From: Aquibacillus sediminis
Lineage (GTDB): Bacteria; Bacillota; Bacilli; Bacillales; Amphibacillaceae
Length of the DNA: 64,000 bases
Assembly (NCBI RefSeq): GCF_005870085.1
Contig: NZ_SZNM01000005.1
Location: forward strand, 186,001-250,000
Direction: 5' to 3'
Part shown: piece after piece, positions 18,071 through 28,158 of the stretch
Position numbering within the stretch: the first letter of the stretch is position 1
Layout: every line of letters begins with the position of its first letter
Translations under genes and position numbers: made by a program
The notes under the pieces: model-generated
The model's database searches: none
What the model was told of the DNA's origin: nothing
What the model saw: the letters and a program-made list of their open reading frames with translations, nothing else

Positions 18071-18796
18071 ATGAATTTTAATTACCAAACACCACGTTAT
18101 TTAGTTGTGATCGAACAATTAAAAGAAAAAATAACGAATGGCGAATTAGAACCAGGTGAACGTTTGCCATCAGAAACAGAATTTGCAAAAGAATTACGCG
18201 TTTCTCGAAATACGTTAAGAGAGGCGTTACGTATATTAGAAGAAGAGAATATTGTTGTTAGGAAGCATGGTGTTGGAACATTTGTAAATAAAAAGCCCGT
18301 ATTCTCAGGGGGAATAGAGGAGTTATTTAGTATCACCGAATTTATCGAAAGAAAAGGGAAGACACCAGGAACGGAATTGCTTTTTACTGGGTATGTGGAA
18401 CCACATGGAGATGACATCGAAGAATTACAACTGACAAAAGATGAGCAAGTGTTGTTAGTGAAAAGGGTGCGAACAGCTGATACGACACCTTTAGTATATT
18501 GTATTGATAAAATCCCGGCTAACCTATTATCAAAGGGCTACAAATTAAATGAAGAATCATTTCTCGCTTCCCTTGAAGCGGAAACAGGTATGCCAATTAG
18601 TTATGCGAAAGCAAATATTAAAACGATTGGCTATCATGAAGAAATATCGGACATATTGGATTGTGATGAGAATACGCCATTATTAGTATTGCAACAACTT
18701 CATTATGACGCAGCTGATCGGCCAATTCTATCATCTATTAACTTCTTTAAGTCCGACCAAATAAGTTTCCATGTTTTAAGAAAAAGAGTGTATTAA
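18071..18796 (+). CDS. GntR family regulator with UTRA domain (HutC subfamily)
   Basis: A 241-residue transcription factor. The GntR winged helix covers residues 5-75 (LPSETEFAKELRVSRNTLREALRILEEE). A UTRA ligand domain follows, ending DRPILSSINFF. It precedes the nucleoside transport and breakdown genes on the same strand and is the likely repressor of them, a place taken by SorC-type DeoR in Bacillus subtilis. The effector may be a nucleoside or deoxyribose phosphate; this is inference. I choose ATG 18071 because GGAGG ends nine bases ahead. An ATG at 18062 would overlap the ribosome site. Confidence 0.88.
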   Translation: MNFNYQTPRYLVVIEQLKEKITNGELEPGERLPSETEFAKELRVSRNTLREALRILEEENIVVRKHGVGTFVNKKPVFSGGIEELFSITEFIERKGKTPGTELLFTGYVEPHGDDIEELQLTKDEQVLLVKRVRTADTTPLVYCIDKIPANLLSKGYKLNEESFLASLEAETGMPISYAKANIKTIGYHEEISDILDCDENTPLLVLQQLHYDAADRPILSSINFFKSDQISFHVLRKRVY

Positions 18797-18935
18797 TTTT
18801 GTATTATTAAAAAGTTCCGACTATTTAATATTATGGTAAGCCTTTTAACCGTTCAAATGCTTGATATGAGTGCGTTTTCAAAGGAAAGAGTTATAAGTGA
18901 TAGAATGCACAACAAAAGAAATATGTCAAAAACTG

Positions 18936-18965
18936 TTGACTTGTAGGACGTCTCACCTTTATGAT
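18936..18965 (+). promoter_or_regulatory. nupC promoter with overlapping operator
   Basis: TTGACT, 18 bases, TATGAT. The sequence TTGTAGGACGTCTCAC (18941-18956) overlaps the end of the -35 and the spacer. It matches the deoB-promoter site at 21795-21810 (read in reverse) at 13 of 16 positions. Confidence 0.6.
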
Positions 18966-19009
18966 ATGTAATGTAAGCAATGAAAGGGGATTCAATGAAT
19001 TGTTTTGTC

Positions 19010-19025
19010 GTTGGACATCCTACCA
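19010..19025 (-). promoter_or_regulatory. Second GGAYGTC operator-like site before nupC
   Basis: In reverse complement it reads TGGTAGGATGTCCAAC, 12 of 16 identical to the site at 18941 and 13 of 16 to the deoB site. It lies downstream of the predicted transcription start, in the nupC leader. Confidence 0.5.
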
Positions 19026-19149
19026 TTTACTATTTTTCTTCCAAATCACAACAAAATCAATTAATCTTGCAAGCGTTTAAAACAGTTTGGAAGAGTTACT
19101 AAATGGTGCAGTTTTTGCTTCATAAATAAATAGAAGGTGAGTGAGTAAT

Positions 19150-20346
19150 ATGCATTTGATTTGGGGTATTTTTGGTATTTTCGTCATTTTATCCATTGCA
19201 TTTATTTTTTCGAAAAACAAGAAATCGATTAAATTAAGAACAATTCTCGGTGGACTGTCATTCCAAATCTTTTTCGCATTTGTTGTTTTAAAGTGGGAAA
19301 CTGGTAAACAAGCATTAGAATGGGTTACATTCCGAGTGCAAAATATTATTGACTATGCAAATGAAGGTATTGAATTTCTATTTGGTACGTTAGCTAATAC
19401 TGATGAATGGGGTTCCATTTTTGCTTTTCACGTACTACCAATTATCATATTCTTCTCTGCTTTAATTTCTGTTTTATACTATTTAGGAATTATGCAAATT
19501 TTAATTAAATTTATCGGTGGTGGACTATCGAAATTATTAGGTACGAGTAAGACAGAATCGATGTCAGCCGCAGCAAATATTTTTGTTGGACAAACCGAAG
19601 CGCCACTAGTTGTTCGTCCTTTCCTATCAAAAATGACTCAATCAGAATTATTTGCTGTTATGACTGGAGGATTGGCGTCTGTTGCTGGTTCCGTTTTAGT
19701 AGGTATTTACTTATTAGGTGTTCCATTAGAGTACTTGCTAGCAGCTAGTTTCATGGCTGCACCATCTGGTTTGATTATGGCGAAAATGTTTATGCCTGAA
19801 ACAGAAGAATCCGAAACTTCCGATGAAATTGAAATTGAAAAAGATACAGAAACAACTAATGTGATCGATGCAGCAGCTAAAGGTGCATCAGATGGTATGT
19901 CACTTGCATTGAATGTTGGTGCGATGTTACTTGCGTTTATTGCATTAATCGCTTTAATTAATGGTATTTTAGGAATTTTTGGTGGTTTAACGCTAGAAAC
20001 AATTCTTGGTTATATCTTTGCACCATTAGCATTTGCAGTGGGTGTGCCATGGGCAGAAGCTGTAACCGCAGGTGGTTTTATTGGACAGAAGCTAGTATTA
20101 AATGAATTTGTTGCCTATGCTTCATTTGCTCCAGAAATGGAAAGTTTATCTGACAAAACAAATCTTGTCGTAAGTTTTGCATTATGTGGATTTGCTAACT
20201 TAAGTTCAATGGCAATCTTACTAGGTGGACTAGGAGGATTAGCTCCAGACCGTCGTAGTGATATTGCGAAAATGGGACTTCGTGCAGTAGCTGCAGGTGC
20301 ATTGGCATCCCTACTAAGTGCTGCTGTAGCAGGTATGTTCTTTTAA
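19150..20346 (+). CDS. nupC: NupC-type concentrative nucleoside transporter
   Basis: A 398-residue permease of the CNT family that imports nucleosides with protons or sodium. The family core is visible: [12 protein letters not shown] (the QTEAP substrate motif), [14 protein letters not shown], and later [16 protein letters not shown] and [11 protein letters not shown], both CNT signatures. About eight to ten membrane segments are present, with an acidic cytoplasmic loop ([19 protein letters not shown]). I prefer ATG 19150 because AAGGTGA lies ten bases ahead; a GTG at 19141 is too close to it. It is followed by pdp, so imported pyrimidine nucleosides meet their phosphorylase. Confidence 0.95.
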   Translation: MHLIWGIFGIFVILSIAFIFSKNKKSIKLRTILGGLSFQIFFAFVVLKWETGKQALEWVTFRVQNIIDYANEGIEFLFGTLANTDEWGSIFAFHVLPIIIFFSALISVLYYLGIMQILIKFIGGGLSKLLGTSKTESMSAAANIFVGQTEAPLVVRPFLSKMTQSELFAVMTGGLASVAGSVLVGIYLLGVPLEYLLAASFMAAPSGLIMAKMFMPETEESETSDEIEIEKDTETTNVIDAAAKGASDGMSLALNVGAMLLAFIALIALINGILGIFGGLTLETILGYIFAPLAFAVGVPWAEAVTAGGFIGQKLVLNEFVAYASFAPEMESLSDKTNLVVSFALCGFANLSSMAILLGGLGGLAPDRRSDIAKMGLRAVAAGALASLLSAAVAGMFF

Positions 20347-20366
20347 TTAAAAATCACATTGAGAAT

Positions 20367-20405
20367 AGTCTGCACCTTAGCCTGTCGGCGGAGGTGCGGC
20401 TATTT
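20367..20405 (+). terminator. Hairpin between nupC and pdp
   Basis: AGTCTGCACCT pairs with AGGTGCGGCT, including G-T pairs, around a 13-base loop, followed by ATTTTAAAT. It may partly terminate or protect transcripts, allowing different levels of nupC and pdp. Confidence 0.5.
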
Positions 20406-20443
20406 TAAATATATTTAGTTTGTAAAAAAAGGATGATGTTCAA

Positions 20444-21748
20444 ATGAGAATGGTAGATTTAATTAGCAAAAAAAGAGATGGACAGGAACTATCCAAACAA
20501 GAAATAGATTTCATTATTGAAGGATATACAAATGGTGAGATTCCAGAATACCAAATGTCAGCTTTTGCAATGGCGATCTATTTCCAGGACATGACAACAG
20601 ATGAGCGTGTTGCTTTGACAAAGGCAATGGTAGAGTCGGGTGATCAAATTGACCTATCCGCGATAGAAGGTATCAAAGTGGACAAACACAGTACTGGTGG
20701 AGTCGGTGATACAACGACATTAATTTTAGCACCGCTTGTGGCAGCTGTTGGTGTACCTGTTGCGAAAATGTCTGGACGTGGACTAGGTCACACTGGTGGT
20801 ACGATTGACAAATTAGAATCAATTGAAGGTTTTGAAGTAGAGATTGATAGTAACCAATTTACGAAACTAGTGAATGAAAATAAAGTGGCAGTTGTCGGTC
20901 AAAGTGGAAACCTAACACCTGCTGATAAGAAGTTATATGGTTTACGTGATGTGACTGCAACCGTTAACTCCATTCCGTTAATCGCAAGTTCAATTATGAG
21001 CAAGAAAATTGCTTCAGGTTCTGATGCGATTGTGCTTGATGTGAAAACAGGTTCAGGTGCATTTATGAAGGAACTAGACGGAGCGAAAGAATTGGCACAA
21101 GCAATGGTGCAAATCGGCAATGGTGCAGGTCGTAATACGATTGCAGTTATTTCAGATATGAATCAGCCATTAGGTTTTGCAATTGGAAATGCTTTAGAGG
21201 TTAAAGAAGCAATTGACACCTTAAGAGGAAATGGGCCTGAAGATCTGCAAGAGCTATGTCTTACCCTAGGTAGCCAGATGGTATATTTAGCTGGTGAAGC
21301 GAAATCAATTGAAGAGGCAAGACAAAAATTAGAAGATGTGATGCAGTCTGGAAAAGCGATCGAAGTATTTAAGACATTTATCACAGCTCAAGGCGGCGAT
21401 GCATCTGTTGTAGATGATTCTGCAAAATTACCAACAGCTTCTTACACATTTGAAGTGGAAGCAAAACAAGATGGGTATGTATCAGAAATAATCGCAGATG
21501 AAATTGGTATTGCTGCAAGTATTCTAGGTGCAGGACGTACAACAAAAGAGTCGGAAATCGACTTAGCTGTTGGTTTAGTATTAAACAAGAAAGTTGGCGA
21601 CCAAGTGAAAAAAGGGGAGTCACTCGTTACAATTCACAGTAACACGGAAGATGTTGCAGAAGTAGTTGAGAAGATCTACCAAACTTATAGTATCACGACA
21701 GAAACCGTTGAAACAAGACCGTTAATTCATGACATCATCCACCAATAA
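20444..21748 (+). CDS. pdp: Pyrimidine-nucleoside phosphorylase
   Basis: A 434-residue cytoplasmic enzyme that splits uridine and thymidine with phosphate into base and (deoxy)ribose-1-phosphate. The phosphate-site signature [55 protein letters not shown] and KTGSGAFM, all family hallmarks, are present. Length is normal. It is cotranscribable with nupC, 97 bases upstream, and closed by the terminator at 21753. Its product deoxyribose-1-phosphate feeds the phosphopentomutase encoded next. Confidence 0.96.
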   Translation: MRMVDLISKKRDGQELSKQEIDFIIEGYTNGEIPEYQMSAFAMAIYFQDMTTDERVALTKAMVESGDQIDLSAIEGIKVDKHSTGGVGDTTTLILAPLVAAVGVPVAKMSGRGLGHTGGTIDKLESIEGFEVEIDSNQFTKLVNENKVAVVGQSGNLTPADKKLYGLRDVTATVNSIPLIASSIMSKKIASGSDAIVLDVKTGSGAFMKELDGAKELAQAMVQIGNGAGRNTIAVISDMNQPLGFAIGNALEVKEAIDTLRGNGPEDLQELCLTLGSQMVYLAGEAKSIEEARQKLEDVMQSGKAIEVFKTFITAQGGDASVVDDSAKLPTASYTFEVEAKQDGYVSEIIADEIGIAASILGAGRTTKESEIDLAVGLVLNKKVGDQVKKGESLVTIHSNTEDVAEVVEKIYQTYSITTETVETRPLIHDIIHQ

Positions 21749-21752
21749 AACA

Positions 21753-21786
21753 GGGGCTCATTAATCATAGCCCCCATCTTTTTTCG
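21753..21786 (+). terminator. Terminator after pdp
   Basis: GGGGCT pairs with AGCCCC across a 10-base loop, followed by CATCTTTTTT. Confidence 0.85.
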
Positions 21787-21794
21787 AAAAAGAG

Positions 21795-21833
21795 GTTGGA
21801 CGTCTTACAATTTAATGAAAAATGGTTTATAAT
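21795..21833 (+). promoter_or_regulatory. deoB promoter with overlapping operator
   Basis: TTACAA (21805-21810), 17 bases, TATAAT (21828-21833). The 16-bp GTTGGACGTCTTACAA at 21795-21810 covers the -35. It is the reverse-oriented counterpart of the site at the nupC promoter, so both units likely answer to the same GntR regulator. Confidence 0.65.
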
Positions 21834-21872
21834 GGAAATATAAAAGAAGTCCATTGAAAAGGAGAATGACAT

Positions 21873-23051
21873 ATGGGTGAAAACTTCAAACGAACATTTT
21901 TAATCGTGATGGATTCTGTTGGCATCGGTGAAGCACCTGATGCAGAACAATTCAATGATAAAGGAGCAGATACTCTTGGCCACATTGCTAATCATATGGG
22001 TGGTTTGAAAATGCCAAATATGGGAGCACTTGGCTTAAGTAATATTCGTGAAATTGGTGGGATTGATAAAGCAGATACACCAAAAGCTCATTATACAAAA
22101 ATGCAAGAAGCGTCTGCTGGTAAAGATACGATGACGGGTCACTGGGAAATTATGGGCCTTCATATTGATACACCATTTCGTACGTTTGAAAAGTTTCCTG
22201 ATGAATTAATCAACGAGCTAGAGGAACGCACAGGCCGGAAAATCATCGGTAACAAACCCGCTTCTGGAACAGCGATCTTAGACGAATTAGGTGAACAACA
22301 CATGCAATCAGGTGATTTGATTGTCTATACGTCTGCAGACTCTGTTCTTCAAATCGCAGCTCATGAAGAAGTTGTACCATTGGAAGAACTTTATCGAATT
22401 TGTGAAACGGCACGTGAAATTACAAAAGCACCACAATATATGATTGGTAGAGTGATTGCTCGCCCATTTGTTGGTGAGCCAGGTGCATTTGAACGTACAC
22501 CAAACCGTCATGATTATGCATTAAAACCATTTGGTCGTACGGTTATGAATGAAATGAAAGATGCAGGTTTCGATGTGATTTCGATCGGTAAAATCTCTGA
22601 CATTTATGATGGAGAAGGTGTAACCAAATCGCTACGAACGGTTTCCAACATGGATGGTATGGATAAGTTACTAGAAACAATGGACATGGATTTTCATGGA
22701 TTAAGTTTCTTGAATTTAGTTGATTTCGATGCAAAATACGGTCATCGACGCGATCCTCAAGGATATGGGGAAGCACTTGAAGCATTTGATGCGCGACTTC
22801 CTGAGGTGTTCGAAAAATTACGTGAAGATGATGTGTTAATCATCACGGCTGATCATGGGAACGATCCAGTTCATCATGGAACAGATCACACAAGAGAGTA
22901 TGTACCATTGCTTGTACACCATAAAGGAATTGAACAAGGAAATCGTATAGCATTAAGAGATACGTTTGCAGATATTGGTGCAACAGTGGCAGACAATTAT
23001 AATATTAAACACCCAGATTATGGAACAAGTTTCCTAAACGATATAAAGTAA
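21873..23051 (+). CDS. deoB: Phosphopentomutase
   Basis: A 392-residue alkaline-phosphatase-superfamily enzyme that interconverts (deoxy)ribose-1-phosphate and 5-phosphate. The metal-site Asp lies in [16 protein letters not shown]. The catalytic Thr region is KDTMTGHWE, and the second metal cluster is [22 protein letters not shown] near the end. Length is normal. AAAGGAGAATGAC precedes the ATG. It leads a four-gene unit deoB-pupG-cdd-deoC with short gaps (15, 61 and 47 bases) that turns nucleosides into central metabolites. Confidence 0.97.
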   Translation: MGENFKRTFLIVMDSVGIGEAPDAEQFNDKGADTLGHIANHMGGLKMPNMGALGLSNIREIGGIDKADTPKAHYTKMQEASAGKDTMTGHWEIMGLHIDTPFRTFEKFPDELINELEERTGRKIIGNKPASGTAILDELGEQHMQSGDLIVYTSADSVLQIAAHEEVVPLEELYRICETAREITKAPQYMIGRVIARPFVGEPGAFERTPNRHDYALKPFGRTVMNEMKDAGFDVISIGKISDIYDGEGVTKSLRTVSNMDGMDKLLETMDMDFHGLSFLNLVDFDAKYGHRRDPQGYGEALEAFDARLPEVFEKLREDDVLIITADHGNDPVHHGTDHTREYVPLLVHHKGIEQGNRIALRDTFADIGATVADNYNIKHPDYGTSFLNDIK

Positions 23052-23066
23052 TGGAGGTAGAAAATT

Positions 23067-23885
23067 ATGGATATCAATAAAATAAAACAAGCGTCAACAG
23101 TTATTGCAGAACAAATCGAAACACGTCCTACAGTTGGACTTATACTTGGCTCAGGCCTAGGTGTGCTTGCAGATGAAATTGAACAACCTGTAAAAATTAA
23201 ATATGCAGACATTCCAGGATTCCCTGTTTCAACCGTTGAAGGCCACGCTGGGCAATTAGTGATTGGAAACTTGCAAGGTGTAACAGTTCTTGCGATGCAA
23301 GGACGCTTTCATTACTATGAAGGGTATCAACTTGATGAAGTAACATTCCCAGTTCGCGTGATGAAAGACTTAGGGATTGAAACTGTTGTGGTGACAAATG
23401 CTGCAGGTAGTGTTAATCGCTCGTTTGAACCAGGTGATTTAATGTTGATTACTGATCATATTAACAATGTTGGATCAAACCCATTAACCGGCCCAAATAA
23501 TAAGGATTTAGGTGTTCGTTTCCCTGATATGTCAACGGCATACACACCAGCACTACAAGATTTAGCAAGAGACGCTGCCAAAAAGTTTGATATATCGCTA
23601 AAAGAAGGCGTATATGTTTGGAATAGCGGTCCAAGTTATGAAACACCAGCAGAAATTCGTATGCTTCAAACAATGGGTGGCGATGCTGTAGGTATGTCGA
23701 CTGTACCAGAAGTGATCGTTGCAAGACATGCTGACATGGATGTTGTCGGGATTTCATGTATTACCAACATGGCGGCAGGTATACTAGATCAACCATTGTC
23801 TCATGATGAAGTGATTGAAACTACAGAACAAGCAAGAGAGAAATTCCTTTTATTCGTGAAAGAAATTGTTGCAAGATTAAACTAA
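23067..23885 (+). CDS. pupG: Purine-nucleoside phosphorylase (PNP family 2)
   Basis: A 272-residue trimeric-type enzyme releasing purine bases and (deoxy)ribose-1-phosphate from inosine and guanosine. Signatures: LGSGLGVLADEI at the phosphate site, GRFHYYEGY, VTNAAGSVN and GDAVGMSTVPEVIVARH near the base pocket. Length is normal. It begins 15 bases after deoB with GGAGG in the gap, so the two are cotranscribed. Confidence 0.96.
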   Translation: MDINKIKQASTVIAEQIETRPTVGLILGSGLGVLADEIEQPVKIKYADIPGFPVSTVEGHAGQLVIGNLQGVTVLAMQGRFHYYEGYQLDEVTFPVRVMKDLGIETVVVTNAAGSVNRSFEPGDLMLITDHINNVGSNPLTGPNNKDLGVRFPDMSTAYTPALQDLARDAAKKFDISLKEGVYVWNSGPSYETPAEIRMLQTMGGDAVGMSTVPEVIVARHADMDVVGISCITNMAAGILDQPLSHDEVIETTEQAREKFLLFVKEIVARLN

Positions 23886-23922
23886 ATACAGGTCATACTA
23901 TGAAGTGAGACTAGACCGTTAA

Positions 23923-24351
<429 letters not shown>

Positions 24352-24398
24352 ACATCCCCAAAATGAAACGGAACTATAACACATAATGAGGTGATCGA

Positions 24399-25070
24399 AT
24401 GGATAAAAAATTAGCAAACATGATTGATCATACGGTATTGAAAGCTGATACAACAAAACAACAAGTGCAAGAAGTCTGTGAAGAAGCAATGGAATATGGA
24501 TTTTTCTCCGTTTGTATTAATCCATCTCGAATCGAGCAAGCGGCAGCATTATTAAAAGATTCGGATGTAAAGGTGTGTACCGTGATTGGCTTCCCACTAG
24601 GCGCAACAACAGCTGAAGCAAAGGCATTAGAAACAAAAGATGCCATTAGTAAGGGCGCAGATGAAGTTGATATGGTCATTAATATTGGGAAACTAAAAGA
24701 TGGCGATTACGACGCTGTTGAACAAGATATTCGCGCCGTTGTAGATGCGGCAGCGGGCAAAGCACTAGTGAAAGTTATCATTGAAACAAGTCTACTTACA
24801 GATGATGAAAAAGTGAGAGCTTGTGAATTAGCTGTGAAAGCAGGTACGGATTATGTGAAAACTTCCACTGGTTTCTCAACAGGTGGAGCTACCGTTGAAG
24901 ATATCGCTCTAATGCGTAAAACAGTTGGACCTGATATTGGAGTGAAGGCTTCTGGTGGTGTTCGTGATAGAGAAACCGCTGATGCGATTGTGGAAGCAGG
25001 CGCTTCACGTATTGGTGCAAGTGCAGGTATTGCAATTGTTACTGGCGGTACATCTACTAGTGATTATTAA
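24399..25070 (+). CDS. deoC: Deoxyribose-phosphate aldolase
   Basis: A 223-residue class I aldolase that splits deoxyribose-5-phosphate to acetaldehyde and glyceraldehyde-3-phosphate. The N-terminal IDHTVLKAD motif, [28 protein letters not shown] and the Schiff-base lysine in [14 protein letters not shown] are all present, and it ends [12 protein letters not shown]. It is the last gene of the deo unit and is followed by a terminator. GAGGTGA lies seven bases ahead of the ATG. Confidence 0.97.
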   Translation: MDKKLANMIDHTVLKADTTKQQVQEVCEEAMEYGFFSVCINPSRIEQAAALLKDSDVKVCTVIGFPLGATTAEAKALETKDAISKGADEVDMVINIGKLKDGDYDAVEQDIRAVVDAAAGKALVKVIIETSLLTDDEKVRACELAVKAGTDYVKTSTGFSTGGATVEDIALMRKTVGPDIGVKASGGVRDRETADAIVEAGASRIGASAGIAIVTGGTSTSDY

Positions 25071-25087
25071 AGCCTAAAGTTGTGATG

Positions 25088-25118
25088 GCCTGGAAGGAAA
25101 TTCCATTTCGTTTCAGGC
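25088..25118 (+). terminator. Terminator after deoC
   Basis: A 14-bp stem, GCCTGGAAGGAAAT with ATTTCGTTTCAGGC, with one mismatch and one G-T pair has a three-base loop. It is followed by TATTGCTTTGTTTT. Confidence 0.75.
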
Positions 25119-25120
25119 TA

Positions 25121-25149
25121 TTGCTTTGTTTTGCATAAAAACGTATACT
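25121..25149 (+). promoter_or_regulatory. Promoter of the purine permease gene
   Basis: TTGCTT, 17 bases, TATACT. I looked for a purine riboswitch in the 60-base leader and saw none. Confidence 0.5.
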
Positions 25150-25213
25150 ATTATTTTGGTCATTCCACTTGAATGGCGGGTGGGAGAGGGACAATTTTAA
25201 AGAAGGAAACAAA

Positions 25214-26524
25214 ATGTTACAGAAACAAATAAATAAACAATTTGGTGTCTATGAAAAAGGCTCTACCATTAAGCAAGAGCTACTAGCAGGTTGTATATCA
25301 TTCTTTACCATTGTATACATCATTGCCGTCAATTCATCGATTTTAGCTGATACAGGTATACCGATTGAAGCGGCTGTATGGGCGACAATTTTAACCTCTG
25401 TTGCAGGTTGCTTGATTATGGGATTTTGGGCAAACGCACCATTAATACTTGTACCAGGTATGGGCGTTAATGTCATGTTTGCTTATACCTTTGTACAATC
25501 GATGGGATTAACATGGCAAGAAGCTTTAGCCGTTGTCTTCTTGTCTGGTGTACTTTTTATCATCGTTGCAAGTACGCGTTTGTCGAAAATATTGGCAAAA
25601 TCGATCCCAAGCTCCTTAAAAGATGCAATTTCTGTAGGCCTAGGTCTATTTTTAGCATTGATTGGTTTGGAAAAAAGTCAAATCATTGTCAAGGGAGAGC
25701 ACTCCTTAATTGCACTCGGTGATATCGGGAGCCTGGAAGTGATTGCCTTTCTACTGACATTGATTATTGCACTTGTATTATTTTTACGAAATGTACCAGC
25801 CAACTTATTAATCACTATTTTTGCTGGGACAATGATTGCATGGATGTTTGGTTTAATTGACATGAGCGGGATTCAAGCATCTGGAATTGGTGTTGGATCT
25901 GGCCTGGGTGAATACGGCGAAGTGTTTGCAGCACTGTCATTTGAACGAATTGCGACATTGACTTTTTGGATTGCGACATTTTCTCTTACCATGGTACTAG
26001 TGTTTGAAAATATCGGGCTAGTTAGTGGTCAAGTGCAACAAGCGGAGCAACCAGAAAAATACGATTCTGCCTTTCGTGTAACCTCTGTGTCAACGATGTT
26101 GAGTAGTGTGTTTGGATCTAGTCCAACGGTATCAACAGTTGAAACGGCAGCAGGAATTACAGCGGGTGGTCGAACAGGGATCACATCGATTGTCACCGGG
26201 TTATTATTTTTACTATCGATTTTCTTTATTCCGTTTGTTACAATTATCCCAGGTAGTGCCATTGCACCGATTTTAATTATTATTGGTGGATTAATGTTAC
26301 AAAATATCAAAAATATTAATCTACAAGACTTGTCTGAAGGATTTCCAGCATTCTTAATTATTATCATGATTCCATTTTCATACAGCATTGCGGATGGGAT
26401 TGCGTTTGGATTTATTGCTTATCCATTAGCTAAGTTAGTTGTTGGAAAACCAAGTCAAGTGTCACTTCCATTATATATTATTGCAGGTTTATTTTTGGTA
26501 AACTTCATATTGCACGGAATTTAA
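25214..26524 (+). CDS. NCS2 family purine permease, AzgA/PbuG type
   Basis: A 436-residue permease with about 12 to 14 membrane segments that imports hypoxanthine, guanine or adenine. The start FGVYEKGSTIKQELLAG and TIVYIIAVNSSILADTG are typical of the AzgA branch. NVMFAYTFVQSMGLTWQEAL, SVGLGLFLALIGL and GSSPTVSTVETAAGI carry the residues associated with purine binding in this family. I use ATG 25214, eight bases after AAGGAA; a start at 25169 adds 15 residues. It sits after the deo unit with its own promoter and completes purine salvage. Confidence 0.92.
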   Translation: MLQKQINKQFGVYEKGSTIKQELLAGCISFFTIVYIIAVNSSILADTGIPIEAAVWATILTSVAGCLIMGFWANAPLILVPGMGVNVMFAYTFVQSMGLTWQEALAVVFLSGVLFIIVASTRLSKILAKSIPSSLKDAISVGLGLFLALIGLEKSQIIVKGEHSLIALGDIGSLEVIAFLLTLIIALVLFLRNVPANLLITIFAGTMIAWMFGLIDMSGIQASGIGVGSGLGEYGEVFAALSFERIATLTFWIATFSLTMVLVFENIGLVSGQVQQAEQPEKYDSAFRVTSVSTMLSSVFGSSPTVSTVETAAGITAGGRTGITSIVTGLLFLLSIFFIPFVTIIPGSAIAPILIIIGGLMLQNIKNINLQDLSEGFPAFLIIIMIPFSYSIADGIAFGFIAYPLAKLVVGKPSQVSLPLYIIAGLFLVNFILHGI

Positions 26525-26528
26525 TGTA

Positions 26529-26562
26529 AAAACGCTCTAGTCATGCAACTAGAGCGTTTTTT
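26529..26562 (+). terminator. Terminator after the purine permease
   Basis: The 13-bp stem AAAACGCTCTAGT / ACTAGAGCGTTTT, with loop CATGCA, is followed by TT. Confidence 0.92.
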
Positions 26563-26723
26563 AGTTATCTATTAAAAGGTTCTTGTTTATTCTATAAAAT
26601 TGGTGCACAGGTATACTGTTTATCCTTTTTCTGGATTGATCAACCCATTTAGTTGAAATACTCTTTTGTCTTTTGAACAATATTCTAGTAAACTAAATGA
26701 ATATTTAATTGTTGGGTGATAAT

Positions 26724-27962
26724 ATGAAGCAATCTTGGCAAGCATTATGTCTTATTAGTATAGCTGAATTATTTGCATTAAGCCTCTGGTTTAGTGCCTC
26801 TGCAATTGCTCCCTCTTTAATTGATAATTGGAACACAACTTTGCGGGTAGAAGCATGGTTATCAGCTGCAGTACCAGCAGGTTTTGTTATTGGAGCATTT
26901 ACTAGTTCCCTATTGGGTCTTACAGATCATTACAATCCTCGCAAAGTGTTTGCTATTTCTGCACTAGTTGGAGCAAGCATGAATGGTGCGTTGATTGTAG
27001 TGGACCATGCTATATTTGGAATTTTATTAAGAGTTTTAACAGGAGTAACGTTAGCAGGTGTCTATCCGCCAGCAGTACAACTTATCGCACAATGGTTCCC
27101 TAAACATCGTGGATTGGCGATGGGGACTTTAATCGCAGCGTTAACCATTGGTTCATCATTGCCGCATCTTTCTACTGTTTTATATTCTAGTCTAGATTGG
27201 AAAATGGTAATTGGGACCAGTTCGATCTTAGCGGTATTAGCAGCAATCATCATCAATTGGTGGGTAAAAGATTCACCGATCGTTGTTGAAAGAAAGCCGT
27301 TTACGATTAGGTTAATTAAAAAGGTAAGTACTAATAGACCAGTTATGTTGGCAAATTATGGATATATCGGTCATATGTGGGAATTGTATGCGATGTGGAC
27401 ATGGTTGCCGATATTTCTAACGGCTAGCGCACATACAAATTCCGAGCCGCTAAATTCATGGGTTATTGGCTTGATTTCTTTTTTAGTGATCGGAATTGCA
27501 GGCGGAATTGGATGTGTCGTTGGTGGAGTAGCTGCAGATAAGATTGGTCGATCTCAATTAACCATTGTTTCAATGGGAATAAGTGCAACATGTGCGATTT
27601 TGATTGGTTTCACCTATGGTCAAACACTGTGGCTTACAGTTCTTGTATCAATCATTTGGGGAATTTTTATTATTTCAGATTCTGCTCAGTATTCTGCCGC
27701 GGTATCAGATTTTGCAGATTCGGAATACGTTGGGACAGCTTTAACCTTTCAAATGTGTATGGGATATCTAATCACTATTTTTTCCATCAATATAATCCCG
27801 TTGATACAAAAAGTGGTTGGTTGGGAATGGGCTTTTATTTCTTTAGCGATTGGTCCAATTATAGGGATGATCGCCATGTTGAAATTTAGAATATACGAAT
27901 TTAATAAGGAAAAGCGTGATTTTTATTCGACATCTATGGATGATTCAGTCGAACGAAAATAA
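26724..27962 (+). CDS. MFS transporter of unknown substrate
   Basis: A 412-residue permease with about 12 membrane segments. The first half carries LWFSASAIAPSL, the family loop DHYNPRKVF, and LRVLTGVTLAGVYPPAVQL. The second half has VGGVAADKIGRSQL. It resembles anion or cyanate/nitrate-type members of the MFS, but this is only a general impression. I use ATG 26724, downstream of GGGTGAT; an upstream TTG at 26709 would add five residues. It stands alone between the purine permease and ectD. Confidence 0.8.
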   Translation: MKQSWQALCLISIAELFALSLWFSASAIAPSLIDNWNTTLRVEAWLSAAVPAGFVIGAFTSSLLGLTDHYNPRKVFAISALVGASMNGALIVVDHAIFGILLRVLTGVTLAGVYPPAVQLIAQWFPKHRGLAMGTLIAALTIGSSLPHLSTVLYSSLDWKMVIGTSSILAVLAAIIINWWVKDSPIVVERKPFTIRLIKKVSTNRPVMLANYGYIGHMWELYAMWTWLPIFLTASAHTNSEPLNSWVIGLISFLVIGIAGGIGCVVGGVAADKIGRSQLTIVSMGISATCAILIGFTYGQTLWLTVLVSIIWGIFIISDSAQYSAAVSDFADSEYVGTALTFQMCMGYLITIFSINIIPLIQKVVGWEWAFISLAIGPIIGMIAMLKFRIYEFNKEKRDFYSTSMDDSVERK

Positions 27963-28069
27963 AAAGAGCAAGTGATTGATAAAAGCCGAAAGATTTAGAT
28001 AAATATGAATTTTGTGTGACACATTTTCTAATTTGCCCGCTTGTGCTAGCTTATCAATTATTAGCAGAC

Positions 28070-28098
28070 TTGAGTGAGTAGTGCTAAATTAGTAGAAT
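28070..28098 (+). promoter_or_regulatory. Possible ectD promoter
   Basis: TTGAGT, 17 bases, TAGAAT, ending 60 bases before the ectD start. It matches sigma-A in spacing with two weak positions. A stress sigma factor cannot be excluded. Confidence 0.4.
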
Positions 28099-28158
28099 CA
28101 TAACTGGAAAAAGTTCGAAACTGAACTTTTAAAACATTTGAAAAGGGAGAGTGTTATA

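Noticed and set aside
25119-25213. Purine riboswitch ahead of the purine permease gene
   Set aside because: I looked for the conserved purine-riboswitch core and saw none; only a promoter is visible.
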